A stretch of 64,000 nt of DNA from Pomphorhynchus laevis (GCA_012934845.2 WNNJ02002631.1:124001-188000); one strand, 5' to 3'. Numbered from the stretch's first letter, positions 10,675 to 23,319 are shown. Numbers and translations are program-made. The notes: generated by a model from the letters alone, not told the origin.

Positions 10675-11925
10675 CGGTTTGTTTTCGTGGTAGCGTGTAA
10701 GTAGGATAAACGGTAAAGCAGTCGCACATGCACATCCAATGCCAGAAAATGCCAACATAATGCTGATAACTGTATAATTTTCGATTTGGAATAAAACGAT
10801 AGAGCCAATTGAGCAACCAAACGACAAAAGTCCGATTAGGTACATTTTCTTGCATCCGATTCTGTCGACAGCTCTTTGTATTATCAATGAAAATACGGAC
10901 GCAGTAAGACTTTGGTAAAATAACAACAAGCTAGCTGCTCGGATGCCGTCATTGTATTTGGAAAGTAGTGACTCCTTTGTTTCGCTAGTAGCATTTGATG
11001 ATGGGTATGGATGACCATTAAAGATAAACTGACCGACATAATCACTGAAAAAGAATTTAAAACACAATATCGAAGCCCACGATAATCCGTCGGCTAATAA
11101 GAGTCTATTAATAGAAGGGCATATACGATTCTTGGTCACCTTCCATGAAGGAATATTATCGATATAACAATTCGGAAAGAGAGAGAATCGTTTAATTGGT
11201 GTTGTTCCTATGGTACTTGTTGGATAAGATTTTTCCTTTCCAAATATTACAGCTATCAGAAACGATAAGGTAAATATACAACCAATTGCTGTAAATATGA
11301 TTCGAATATTAACTTGCTCGTTATTTAAAGAAGATGAAAGTGTTAGTGAACTGTTACTGTTAACTAACCCAGTAATAACATCGTTTTCGGAAGTAATCTG
11401 ACTTTGTAAAGAGATCATACTTACATTGAAATTATCATATATTCTGCTAAAGTAAGACGACCAATCGATGTAGGCGAAAAGGTAGCCGAGCATGGAACCT
11501 AAATTCAACATTACAGAATACATACCATACGGATTAAGAAAAATATCGGCAAGTAAGGCCTCATATGAGCTTAAACATATCTGGGATGTAGAATCTAATA
11601 ATATTACAAAGACTGACAACATATGTTTTAGCTTGCGAACCTCCGGCAATAAAAACAAACTAAAGCACACACAAATACTAAGAAGAATTATGAATGGACG
11701 CCTTCGCCCAATAGGAGTATGAATATAATCGGAAAAGAACCCAAACACAGGTGCGAAAAACAACCCAATTACGGATCCACAACATAGTATCAAACTGGAA
11801 TGCAACCCTGTGAATCCCGCCTGTAAAAGAAGAGGACTGATAAACACGAAGGCAACTGAGACGGGCAACTCAAGTCCCATTCCAAATTGTGTGCACAACA
11901 GTAATCGTAATTTTTCTGATAGCAT
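10675..11925 (-). CDS. SLC45A: SLC45-family solute transporter, partial (last exon missing)
   Basis: A 417-codon frame of a 12-TM MFS transporter. SLC45 proteins are thought to carry sugars with protons across membranes. The family signature GRRRPF is at residues 73-78, after FAPVFGFFSDYIHTPI (57-72). LSWASILCFKFFFSDYVGQF at 281-300 and VDRIGCKKMYL at 353-363 also fit the family. I see about ten hydrophobic segments, the last near 385-410. The first ATG is at 11925. The frame stays open upstream to a TAG near 12030 but holds no earlier ATG. After ...HENKP the DNA reads CCG|GTTAGT, a good splice donor, and the codons beyond it (10576-10674) do not resemble the family. TM11-12 are therefore either on an exon I could not find or lost. 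There are no stops in the 417 codons. Confidence 0.85.
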
Positions 11926-12689
11926 TAAATTCGGCAACGATAAAATAATAATTATAAGAAGAGCTACGTTAGGTTGTAGCGTATCAGCTTTATTCGTGTA
12001 AAAACTTTTGTTGACTTTACAACAAGTCTAGGTTCTGGCAAATCTTATCACCATTGCAAACAAAAATAAATTACTAATGTTTTGAAATAATTACACTCTG
12101 TGCAAAGCAGTCAAGAACTTGGTCGTAGTTGATGATGAATTATTGTCACTAATTAATCAACGACAGCTCGTCGAACTTATTTTCAGACTAGAGATCATCT
12201 TAACCGTGATTTTGTACGTACTCGTGTGATTCTTCTACGAATCTTTAGAATAAAAATTCTTTAAAATTATTTTTCGATGTTTTCTGAAATATCGTGGCTA
12301 TACCGTATGCGTAATGTTTCTCAACGTGTCTAGTACTAATTTAACATTAAATTCTATTGTGGTGAAAAGTACTTTTAATGTCGGTGAAATTGTGATGATA
12401 AAATACCTGAATGCGCATGGTTTCATGGTTGTTTTTTAACATAATTCTATTGCACAGAAAGAATGCTTAAGAGGAAAATATGTAAATTGTTCATATCATG
12501 TGAACAAATTGTTTAGTCAGATGAACAAATCCAAAAATTGTTAACACTAGACAAATCAACCAAACATACAGTCATTCAAAGCTTTAAAGGATTGATCCTT
12601 TAAAAAAATCGTTAACTGTATAAATTAATTATAAAATATTTCAATTAATATATTAATATTTATTGATGGTTTTATGGCTGAAAACAACA
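11926..12689. other. Upstream region of the SLC45-like gene; no ORF
   Basis: It probably holds the promoter and 5' UTR of the minus-strand transporter gene. No TATA box or other element stands out from the AT-rich background. TTCATATCATGTGAACAAATTG near 12489 contains a small inverted repeat, TTCA(TATCA)TGTGAA. Confidence 0.35.
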
Positions 12690-12719
12690 CCTGAAGATGA
12701 TATCAGCAGCTGTTGAAAA
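12690..12719 (+). other. Hammerhead-like motif, copy b (weak stem)
   Basis: CCTGAAGAT, then GATATCAGCAGCTGTT, then GAAAA. It has the same frame as the other copies (CTGANGA...GAAA), but the outer stem pairs poorly (G.U and U.G pairs) and CAGC-A-GCTG forms an inner stem instead. It lies about 90 bases upstream of the family F LINE remnant. Confidence 0.35.
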
Positions 12720-12779
12720 TGTATGATTCTAACTGCCTTTCTGTAATAAATAACAAACTATTTAGTTTTGTGTAAACTA

Positions 12780-13637
12780 CTATTCATGGTAATCGTGCTA
12801 AAAGTCTCAAACCAGTGATCAAGCCTATAGTGCGAAAATCCGTGGAATATGCATCTCTGAAACGTGCTTCAATAGATGATTTGGTTTCTTCGGAATGTAA
12901 GTTGTCAACGCAAGAGTTTCGAGATGCTTTATCTGTTCGATATGGTTTAACTCCCAAAAATTTCCCGGAAAAGTGTCAATGCGGTCAGAGTTTAACAACG
13001 GCATATGCTCTATCGTGCAAAAGAGGCGCATTCTACTACATTAGTCATAATAAACTTCGCGATCTTTTTGGTTAAGAAGTTGAACACAGTCTGTTGGAAT
13101 GTGTATGCATAACCTACTCTGACTCCAGTTCCAGAAAACATTATGTTTGATAGTAGCACAACAACCAGACAAGATGATGCTCGAGCTGATATAGTGAGTA
13201 ATGGACTCTTCGGTGGGAATATGGAGCGTACATTTTTTGATCTAGTCGTTTTCAACAATCATGCTCCATCCTACTGCGAAAAGTCGACAGATGATACTTT
13301 CACTTTTCACGAAAATAGAAAATGTGCCAAGTATGAAGAGAGGATACATACATTAGAGCACAGCTTATTTTGCCCCCTTATTTGGGCGACTACTGGCGAT
13401 GCTGGCAAAAGTGCAAGAGGATGTATCAAATTATTAGCTCTAAAAATTGCTGAACGGCAAAAACTGAATATAATGAGACCATCGCTTCGATCAGGACATA
13501 TATCAGAATGTCCCTTGCAAAAATTTGTTCTGCGGCGCTTCGATGTCCACGCGTACAATATCAGCGGATTTCGACTTTTCAAGCAGAAAGTGACTTACCA
13601 GAGTAACTGCGGCAAATGTAAAAAAAATGAAAAATGA
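12780..13637 (+). mobile_element. LINE family F: C-terminal nuclease-like domain only
   Basis: Frames 12815-13075 and 13143-13637 belong to one protein tail. In order they give STQEFRDALSVRYGL, then CQCGQSLTTAYALSCKRGAFY (Cys cluster), SHNKLRDLF, EPTLTPVPENI-like text, DDARADIVSNGLFGG, FFDLVVFNNHAPSY, then an E/K-rich stretch ending HSLFCPLIWATTGDAG. This EFRDAL...C-x-CG...C..GG...HN..RD...DI...FFD-x-x-V series is a tail I know from RT-bearing elements of many invertebrates, and it looks like a PD-(D/E)XK-type fold. A stop and a frame change lie between the two parts, near 13074-13130. The RT that should precede it is absent. Confidence 0.6.
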
Positions 13638-14338
13638 AATATATTTTCTGACAAAATTAGGGCCCATTTGCGGGTAACCTTAAAAATGTTTTATTTATTC
13701 ATTTTAATAATAAGAACTATTTAAAAAACTATTCATGGAAATGTTGTTACGCCTGCCAAAATCCTTATAACAGAGATAACAAAATCCAGAAAAGAAACAA
13801 ATTATGAACACATATTTTTAAATATTTTATAAATATATTAATATTTTATATATTTTAATATATTTTAAATATATTAAGTAGAGCTAAAACCATGTTCTTA
13901 GCAATCAGTAAGCTGAATCTACATATTTTGTAGAAAATAGTGCATATTCATTAGAGTTTATTCTTGCTTATTGATCAGAAACACTATATTTAGATTCTGT
14001 TGCCATATTCGTCATGCTTTACCTTGGCAAACTTTACGATGATGGCAATAGCCAATGAAACAAAAATCCTAATACATAAAAGTTCAATCTAAATTGGGTC
14101 AGTATAAGGGCTAAGAACAAATCGTTCATGAAAAAATAAAATTATTGGTCCCGAGAAAATTCTAATTTTAATAACCTTTATTGACAATAAGTGGAAATCA
14201 TCGTTATCTGACTCATTAATGACAAATTATTGATATATAAATATCAACAAAATCAATGATTTTAAAACAAAATTTCCTAAACTTCAAAACATTCAACACA
14301 TTGTAACATTTACTTCAAAACACATTGTAACATTTACT
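13638..14338. other. Nothing recognised
   Basis: AT-rich sequence with runs of TATTTTAAATATATT near 13815-13880. A short direct repeat, ACTTCAAAACA(N)CACATTGTAACATTT, lies at 14281-14337, just before the next hammerhead-like motif. Confidence 0.4.
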
Positions 14339-14370
14339 CCTGATGATGATAGCAGTAGGCTATTGAAAAT
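14339..14370 (+). other. Hammerhead-like motif, copy c
   Basis: CCTGATGAT, then GATAGC-AGTAG-GCTATT (6 bp including one G.U pair, 5-base loop), then GAAAAT. CUGAUGA and GAAA match the two single-stranded core boxes of a hammerhead. An extra U lies before the stem, as in copies a and d. The following TTCGAGATTAAATAAATATT looks like an A/T-rich element end. Confidence 0.5.
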
Positions 14371-14756
14371 TCGAGATTAAATAAATATTTTCTTTTTCTC
14401 TCCATAAATAAATAATCTAATATGAGTGAACAATCAATTTATAATATACACATTTTATATTTCAGCCAAGATGAAATAGGTTTTATCAATTGGGAATAAT
14501 GACTTATTTCTCATTATTCAAAAAGCGTGCTTTATTCACAAGGAAACAAAGTTCAAATCTGACTTTAACCTTAAATTATAAATAATACATAATCTCGCGG
14601 GCTTAGCGAACACGAGATTCCTATATAAAATATTTAAATTTTTTATAAAAATTATTTTAATTTTATATTAAAATTTATTTATCTCCTTAATTTTTAAATC
14701 AAATTTTCTCTTTAATTTCTAATGAAACAGCATATTTTTCTGATTTTTTATTTATG

Positions 14757-14796
14757 ACGTTATATTTCGATGGCTGTAGCCATCGAAATATAACGT
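14757..14796. repeat. 40 bp perfect hairpin, tiny loop
   Basis: Arms of 18 bp (ACGTTATATTTCGATGGC and its reverse complement) around the loop TGTA. It lies in an AT-rich intergenic stretch (14371-15079) where I see no gene. Confidence 0.9.
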
Positions 14797-15079
14797 TTCT
14801 TTGAAATAATTTTTTTCTCTATTACTTTAAAATTATTAATTTAAAAGATGTAAATATAATTCTATTTTATAAGTTGAAATTTTTTTAAAAAGCGTCAAGA
14901 ATTCAAGAGTCCAAGTTTGAGACGTTTTTGAATTGCGCGGAAGTACAGCTGTTGACAACCTAAGGCGATAGTCTATTCCATTCTTATTAGATGCGATCAA
15001 CCAAAGTCGTACAATTTGTTCGAGGCTTTGAGTTAAGAGTATGAAAAATTAAAATTAAGTTAATAAAAAATTAAAATAT

Positions 15080-15302
15080 CTAATTCTTATTATGATGCAA
15101 CGTATGTTATTTATTAGTCAATTCATAAAAATAACGTTTATTTTAAATTTCAATTTTTTATTTTAACTTGATTTAAATTATAGAAAATCTAAAAGCAATT
15201 ATTAATTTTATTATTTAATTATTAAATTTTGATTTAGCGTTATTATGTTTTGTTTATTTTATAATTATATTAAATACGTAGACTCAGTTAGCTGATTTGA
15301 TC
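15080..15302 (+). repeat. 223 bp direct repeat, left copy (pLTR-like)
   Basis: Starts CTAATTCTTATT and ends TAGCTGATTTGATC. An equally long copy lies at 15575-15797, differing at roughly one base in fifteen by eye. The last 81 bases recur at 42712-42792. Penelope-like elements carry pseudo-LTRs in direct order, and an RT-tail fragment lies between the two copies. The pLTR reading is inference. Confidence 0.75.
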
Positions 15303-15325
15303 AATACATGTTTGTACACACATTT

Positions 15326-15492
15326 TGCATGAGCATTTATGCATACCATATAATATAAAATATGATACATTAAATAATGAAATTTTAAGAATTGCAACAA
15401 TATGTAATGATATTGGCTTTCTACAAAATCATTTGAATAATTTAATAGATACATATTTTAAACAAGTTTACTATAAAAATGCAATCACATAG
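15326..15492 (+). mobile_element. RT-tail fragment between the 223 bp repeats, possibly Penelope-like
   Basis: Open frame LHEHLCIPYNIKYDTLNNEI, then LRIATICNDIGFLQNHLNNL, IDTYFKQVYYKN and a TAG stop. It matches 10513-10610 almost residue for residue and extends further towards the C-terminus. The text fits the thumb region after the RT palm in Penelope-like RTs, where an arginine-rich R-x-x-x-IC helix precedes an L...F..xGY-type block. No catalytic motif remains. Confidence 0.4.
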
Positions 15493-15574
15493 AAAATAGT
15501 AAAATTTAAATCAACGCAATATTATTAAAAATAAATATTACTACTGATAGCATAGCAGTTCCTCCTGATGACCT

Positions 15575-15797
15575 CTAATTCTTATTCAGATACAACGTCT
15601 GTTATGTATTAGTCAATTCATAAAAATGACGTTTATTTTAAATTTCAATTTTTTATTTTAACTTGATTTAAATTATAAAAAATCTTAAAACAATTAATTA
15701 TTTTATTATTTAATTATTAAATTTTGATTTAGCATTATTATGTCTTGTTTATTTTATAATTATATTAAATACGTAGACTCGGTTAGCTGATTTGATC
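15575..15797 (+). repeat. 223 bp direct repeat, right copy (pLTR-like)
   Basis: Right partner of 15080-15302, of exactly equal length. It is preceded directly by TCCTCCTGATGAC, which shares the CCTGATGA box with the hammerhead-like motifs but lacks the stem and the GAAA box. Confidence 0.75.
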
Positions 15798-16069
15798 TCT
15801 TTAGGGGAATCTCTTTCATTCATGCTTGTATTCTCAGGTTATGTTCATCCGTGCGTAATTTAAACATTTTATTTGCGTTAATACACAGAGAACATTAATA
15901 TTTTCTAAATGTTATCGGAACTACTATATAATCACCAGGACTAATTTTATTACGATTTCGTGGAAATTTGTGGTTCCTCATACTGAAATATCATTAACGT
16001 TAAAATCCATCTTAGGTTGTTTCAGATTAATTTGTGAAATATAAAATTTTTTAAAAATTAAAAATAAAC
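15798..16069. other. Nothing recognised
   Basis: AT-rich spacer between the pLTR-like repeat and the tail of the LINE A1 copy. Confidence 0.4.
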
Positions 16070-17848
16070 ATATTATTATTAATATACAAGACAAAGCCCG
16101 TAGGCTGTTTAGTCTGCTCACATAGAAAGATAGACAAACAAAAAAATAAAGAAAAAACGAGGTTAAATTGTTGAAATTATCGTTGATCTGACGGGTATGC
16201 CATTCGGATAGTTTGCTGATCAGGATGTCGTATTCATTCTAATAATTGTTGTTTAAATATATCAATGTCATGGATAGATATTATAAAGTCCAGTAACATG
16301 TTCCACACGCTAACAGCTCGATGCGAAAGACGATATATTCGATGGCACCTTCCATGATATTGAGTTTTAAGATGCAAACAATGTCCTCGATGGCAGGCAC
16401 GATGATTCAAACTTACACAATTTATTTGGTATCCGTCATAACCTTTAACGATCTTATACAACGTTACCAAATCTAAATACATTAAACGTTACCGGATATA
16501 ACACATGCCTAGCATTCTTAGTCTCTCCGCGTAAGGAAACTGTGCAACTCCTTTACATAATCGAGACCCTTGCCTTAATATATTATCAAGTGAATTGATT
16601 TCCTCTTTAGTGCACGGAAATGATGATTGAATGATGTACTCAATGTGAGGACGAACCAATACGTTGTACAGTAGCTTGAAACATTCTACTGGCAAATATT
16701 TGAAGCAATTCTTGAATAAGTAAAGAACACTTCGCCTTTTCGAACATACTCTGTCTGTGTTCATACGAGTCTTGAGAGAAGACTGAACAATTGTGCCAAG
16801 GTCATTTGTGTGATTTGCTCTAGATACAATGTTATTGCCTAACATGTAATCAGCATGTATGTCACTCCGACCAAAACGTAAATGGGCACATTTACCTACA
16901 TTTATTATTACTCATGTCCGAATACTCCATTCGTGAATAATTTTTAAATCTTGCTTTAATACAGTAATGCCGCTTTTCGATGTAATTTTAGACCAGATTT
17001 TAAGATCATCGGCAAAAGCCAAATACGGACAGTGTAGCTGTTTAAACAATGTGTTTAGATAAATGTTAAAAAGTAGTGGACCTAAGACAGTACCTTGAGG
17101 TACACCTAACGTAAGTAAAACGTGGTGATGATAAACTCGATCCAATACGAACACGATAAGAGCGTTGCGTTAAGAATGCGTGGAGCCAATTTACAATAAT
17201 CGGATTTATTTTACAGTCCAAAAGCACTTCGATGAGATTTTCATGACGTATACGATCGAAAGCCCTACTAAAATCAATAAAGACACAGTCAACTGCTCTG
17301 CCGTTAGACACGCCATTAACCCACGCCTCCCTATCACAAAGTAAATTAGTTAAGCACGATCGTCCAACGGTGAATCCATGTTGATATGGGTTTATCTAAT
17401 TTGATTGACGCAATAAGTTTACAACATACCTATAGATTATCAGTTCGAAAATTTTACTGACAATACTAGTTAAGCTCACCGGTCTGTAATTTTCAAGATT
17501 GTGCATAACACCCTCCTTAAAAACCGAAAGTACAATTGCGCATTTCCAGTCCGGTGGTATTTCGCATTTATCAATTGACATTTGAAACAGTTCAGTTAAT
17601 GTCACAGTTAGCATGGATCTTAAAGCTCTAAGCAGAAAGGGATATATGTCATCAGGATCGGGAGATGAATTGATCGATAATCGAGCTAGATCATCATAGA
17701 CAGAAGATTGTGAAACTGTAAAATGCCCCAACAGCAACAAATTGCTTATCCAAATATTATTATTATCGTTACTGGTGGAGTTCATAGCACTAAACCTAAA
17801 TGAATCTGCGAATGTCTCCGAAATATCTGACTGCGAATTAACCAGCTG
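16070..17848 (-). mobile_element. LINE family A copy 1 (CR1/Jockey-like), RT half to 3' tail
   Basis: Minus strand, in order: PDPDDIYPFLL, VLSVFKEGVMHNLENYRPVS, HGFTVGRSCLTNLL, DCVFIDFSRAFDRIRH, GVPQGTVLGPLLFNIYLN, LAFADDLKIW (catalytic DD), KCAHLRFG, DLGTIVQSSLKTRMN, LVRPHIEYIIQSSFPCTKEE and LSHRAVSVWN. Frames change at least four times, so it is dead. The endonuclease is missing: the copy is cut at 17848, where it meets copy 2 head to head. Its 3' UTR holds a hairpin (AGCC-TACG-GGCT, 16095-16106) before CTTGTATATTAATAATAATA. The palm and the AREAW-type block fit CR1/Jockey-like elements. Confidence 0.9.
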
Positions 17849-20460
17849 TTAACCACACTTTAAACGTAATATTATCCGAACTTAGATTTTCGCTTGGTGT
17901 CCTTTATAGAACTCCTAAATCAAAGCACAGTAATGTGCTTCTTAATTCATGTAAACATCATCATCCTTTCATCCTATCTGGTGATTTTAACATTCCGAGT
18001 GTTGTGGTTAGTGATGCTGGTGGTTTTAGTATTGATCATTGCAATGCTTTTGAAACTCAAATATGGCAATTCTTGACTCACGATTTATTACTCGTTCAAT
18101 TACTGACCTGTCCTACTAGAGTATGCGGCAATAGTTCATCTATACTTGATTTACTCTTTTCTCGAAATTGTGATCATGTTTGCGACATACGCTATGTATC
18201 TCCTCTGGGATTAAGTGACCATGTAACCATTCAATTCGGTATTCGTCCTTCTGTGGGCGCTATGATGGAGAATGCTGAGCCTAATTTGGCCAAACGACTG
18301 TGGCATAAGGCAGATCGCGCAGCACTCTTGACTTATGCAGATTGTATTAACTTTTGTTGTGATGACAGTTCAGTTGACCGTTACTGGCATGTAATTCACC
18401 ATAAGTTACTTGAAGTTTCAAATAAGTTTGCCCCAAAAATAGTAATCAAGAAACGTTACAACCGCAACCCAGTTTGGTTTGACCATGATCTCAAGAAAGT
18501 ACTGTACGAACGAAACCATTTCTTTAAACTATCACGTAATGACCCATCGTTCATCTCATCTTTCAGACAAGCTCGTAATGTTTTTAAACGACTCTGCACT
18601 AATAAGCGTGTTCATTATAAGTACGACCTCGTAAATTCGATTGGTCAAAATTCCAAACGTTTTTGGTCATACATGCGCCAAAACGGGAATGTTTCCTGTG
18701 GTATTGCTCACCTGGTTGTTGATGATTGTCTATTGTGTTCTCAGGTCGACAATGCTGAGGAATTTGCAAATTAATTTACTCTAAGCAGTGTTTCGTCTGT
18801 ATCCAACATTGATTATGAACCACTCAGATCTCATGTCTCCAGTGATTTGATTTCAATTACTAAAGATGAAGTATTTGCCAAATTGATTCGGCTGTCGGAG
18901 TGTTCATATGCTGGTCCTGACGACATTCGCCCAATTCTTTTACGTATCTTTAGTACCCACCTCTCTCGGCCCTTGGCAATACTGTTTCAGCTCTCTTTAA
19001 ACTCTGGCAAATTAGCGCTCGACTGGAAACGTCCTATGGTCGTACCTTTTTTAAGAAAGGTGTGCGAAACTCAGCTAGTAACTACAGGCCTATAAGTTTA
19101 ACTAGCCATATAAGTAAAATTATGGAGCGTATAGTTCACGAAAGGAATGAGTCACTTGGTTGAGTCCGGACAGATTTGTTCTCAACAGCATGGTTTCAGA
19201 AAAGGCAGATCATGTCTGACGAATATCTTGTGTTCTTGAGAGGCGTGGATCGCAGAATTATCTCGAGGTAGCTCTATTGATGCTCGTTTCTTGATTTTAG
19301 TAGAGCATTCGATCGCGTGCCGCATTCTCAGTTGATACAAGCATAATTCGATCATGGCATTCCCAAGATGCTTGTAGCGTGGGTTGCTGATTTTATGTCA
19401 TTAAGGAGCTATATAGTACGGGTTGGGTATTGTTTTTCTTCTCCGTGTAGTGTGACTTCAGGTTCCTCAGGGGACTGTGCTTGGTTCATTACTTTTTAAC
19501 ATTTTTATCAACTCTCTGCTGAGTAAACTGCAATGCCAATATCTTGCTTTCGCAGATGACTTGAAAGTGAGCACAATTAACTCTCCAAAGGATGTAGAGT
19601 TTCTGCAAAGTGATATTGATAGGATAGAAATTTGGAGTAGGCATACAGGAATACTATTGAACGTCTCTAAGTGTGTTCACCTTCATTTCGGGAATAGTTC
19701 TGTACCTGCCCGATATACTATAGGATCTCAAATAATAAATTGTGTATATCATGTACGAGACCTTGGTATCATAACTCATTCTTCCTTGAAGTCTGGAATG
19801 AACACTGAACGTAGATGCGCGTCTGCCAGAAGAATGCTGTACTTGATAAAAAAAACTGCTTCGAGTTTGTGTCACCCACATGTTTTAGAATTCTATTTAA
19901 TGCACTTGTGAGACCACATATTGAGTTCGCGATACAAGCCAGTTTTCCAACGTCCAAAAAAGAGTTGAATGACTTAGAAAATATTCTTCGTCGTGGCAGC
20001 AAACTGTGCTCGAGTTGTTCTCATATGACTTATCGCGACAGACTTAAAACTTTGGGTATGATGACTGTGCACCAAAGACTGTACATCCTAGATATGTTAG
20101 AATGTGGCATATTGACAACGGTTCGGATGGATATCCTACCCATTCGGTGGTTATCAACAATAGACGATGCCACAGAGGTCATCCCCTGTTGTTGAGGATA
20201 TCGTCCCATGGTCGCAGTTTACGGTTGGATCGGTTGTCTCATCGTTGTACAAATGCTTGGAATCGACTACCGTCGGAAATCATGATGGCCACAGACGTTA
20301 AGACATTCAAGAATGCTATCATAAATTGGACGATTAACGGCGGGAATAATGAAGATTACCCCTTTTATTGATATTTTTATGTTGATTTTGGTGTATATAA
20401 TGATGTTTTTGTGATCGAGTGAAACGGCTTTATAGCCAATGCTTGCTTGTAATAATAAAA
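17849..20460 (+). mobile_element. LINE family A copy 2, endonuclease 3' part to 3' tail
   Basis: Frame 17935-18774 holds the end of an APE endonuclease: GDFNIPSV, then TCPTRVCGNSSSILDLLFS, then GLSDHVTIQFG (SDH motif). The linker KRYNRNPVWFDHDLKKVLYE follows. RT parts continue through 18847-20371: SYAGPDDIRPILL, HGFRKGRSCLT-like text, LAFADDLKVS, KCVHLHFGNSSVP, then the C-terminal domain CHRGHPLLL...RLSHRCTNAWNRL. Several frameshifts and stops are present. The 3' end holds GGCT-TTAT-AGCC (20426-20437) before CTTGTAATAATAA. It is very similar to copy 3 at 56446-58395, on the opposite strand. Confidence 0.9.
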
Positions 20461-20572
20461 TGAAATATTAAAAATATTATCGAATGGACATCTAATTTGT
20501 TGAAATTCAACAGCGTTAATATGTTGAATCGCACACGTAGGAACAAACTGAAAATACACATAGTTAAATATT

Positions 20573-20663
20573 AAATAAAAAAGGATTTATTTTAACGATG
20601 CAAAATATAACTAGATGCAATAAAAATATTATCAAATTAGAAATTTAAAAATTTAATTTTAAA
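20573..20663 (+). repeat. ~90 bp direct repeat, left copy, flanking a captured LINE piece
   Basis: Contains ACGATGCAAAATATAACTAG then ATGCAATAAAAAT and TTATCAAATTA. The partner at 20943-21028 is nearly identical. The two enclose only an internal fragment of a family B LINE. Confidence 0.85.
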
Positions 20664-20940
20664 TACTTTGGTCTGGAGAAATGACGAATAATCACGAGGA
20701 TAGATGCTCCAAGCCGAAGAGGAGCGAGCAAGGATTGAGTAAAAAGTATGCCATAGAGTGTTAGAGTTGAATGAAGTGATGATTTTATGCTTCCAGAATG
20801 AGTTGCATTTGGTAAGTAGTAAGTTGAGATGAGACCGGAGAAGAGCAAGATAGGAATCACGGAAAGACGGAGTGATCGAGCGTAAATCACGTCTGAGAAA
20901 GCGGTGATAGACTCGAAAAGCATGGCGGAGTCGAAAAAAG
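20664..20940 (-). mobile_element. Internal fragment of a family B LINE
   Basis: The minus strand reads RHAFRVYHRFLRRDLRSI, then PSFRDSYLALLRSHLNLLLT, KCNSFWKHKIITSFNSNTLW and ARSSSA...YSSFLQTK. This equals the endonuclease-RT linker of family B copy 3 (53850-54100). It has neither the 3' tail nor the stem-loop, so it did not arrive as an ordinary 5'-truncated LINE insertion. It is bounded by ~90 bp direct repeats. Confidence 0.85.
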
Positions 20941-20942
20941 GA

Positions 20943-21028
20943 AAATAAAAAAGAATTTATTTTTACGATGCAAAATATAACTAGATGCAATAAAAATTTT
21001 TTATCAAATTAAAAATTTAATTTAAAAA
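20943..21028 (+). repeat. ~90 bp direct repeat, right copy
   Basis: Near-identical to 20573-20663. It is followed by AT-rich sequence (to 21303) with no gene, the downstream side of the E2 gene. Confidence 0.85.
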
Positions 21029-21303
21029 TTAAAAATCATTTTAATAATTAACTTTTTAATCAAATTATGTACAATATAAATTCAAATAGAGATAAATTAC
21101 GTGCATAAGATTACTACTTAAGTGAAATTATCGAGGTATTAAGCATACTTAATCTCGAATTTTGATATAAATGTACTATTTTAAAATGTATTTTTAATTT
21201 AAAAATTTGAATACATCCGACATCAAAATTTTTACTAAAGAAAATCGATTGGTTGATGATCAATTTCGAATATTTGTGTGTACTTCAAATTAATATAAAC
21301 CGG

Positions 21304-22587
<1,284 letters not shown>

Positions 22588-22773
22588 GGAAATGATCGCA
22601 TAAAATGTTTTACATGTACAACCAGCAAAAATGTATCAATTTCGAAAAGTATTTAAGAATGAGTCTCAGAGACTGTAAACGGAAATGATCGCATAAAATG
22701 TTTTACATGTACAACCAGCAAAAATGTATCAATTTCGAAAAGTATTTATGAATGAGCCTAAGAGACTGTTAAT
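22588..22773. repeat. Tandem duplication, 93 bp unit, two copies
   Basis: GGAAATGATCGCATAAAATG starts at 22588 and again at 22681. The copies differ at only a few bases near their ends (GTCTCAGAG and GCCTAAGAG). It is a recent simple duplication in non-coding DNA. 22774-23319 beyond it holds no gene that I can see. Confidence 0.9.
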
Positions 22774-23319
22774 GACACATTTAAAAAAGGTAAAATGATC
22801 GCAGCATAATTGATTAAGTAACCAAATGAAGATATATTCAAAATTTATAAAACCTATTTTTACGCAAAAAAATCACATTCCCGAGATTCACTACAGATTC
22901 TTTAAACGACAACACTTTAGTATACGAAGTCCTCAATATCGATTTTATTTTTATTTTTTTAAAAGTAAAAAATGTCTAAAGTAATATCTAATAGGGACTA
23001 AACATTTTCACTAAATTTTTAGAAGCGTATCCTTAATGATCTCAATTGTAGGACAAAATAAAACATTTTTAGGAAAATAATAATTGATTTTCAATACGTG
23101 TATTAACGCAAATTAAAAACTGCATCATAAGTGATGACCATTTGTATAAGCGTAAACCTAGAATGCACTTAAGGGTTTGAATGCATATACGACATACCCG
23201 ATGGAAATATTATTTTTTTATTAATTTCTAAATATTCGCAATAAATAATATTGATAACATTTATGTACCTTAAGTGGGGTATATAAATTATATTTTAAAT
23301 AGTTGATACTGATCCATTA

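Noticed and set aside
11926-11937. Start of the SLC45-like protein at a TTG codon at 11937
   Set aside because: A TTG start is unlikely in an animal; the first ATG is at 11925.
11492-12001. Plus-strand ORFs opposite the SLC45-like gene
   Set aside because: Shadows of the transporter frame; no family signature of their own.
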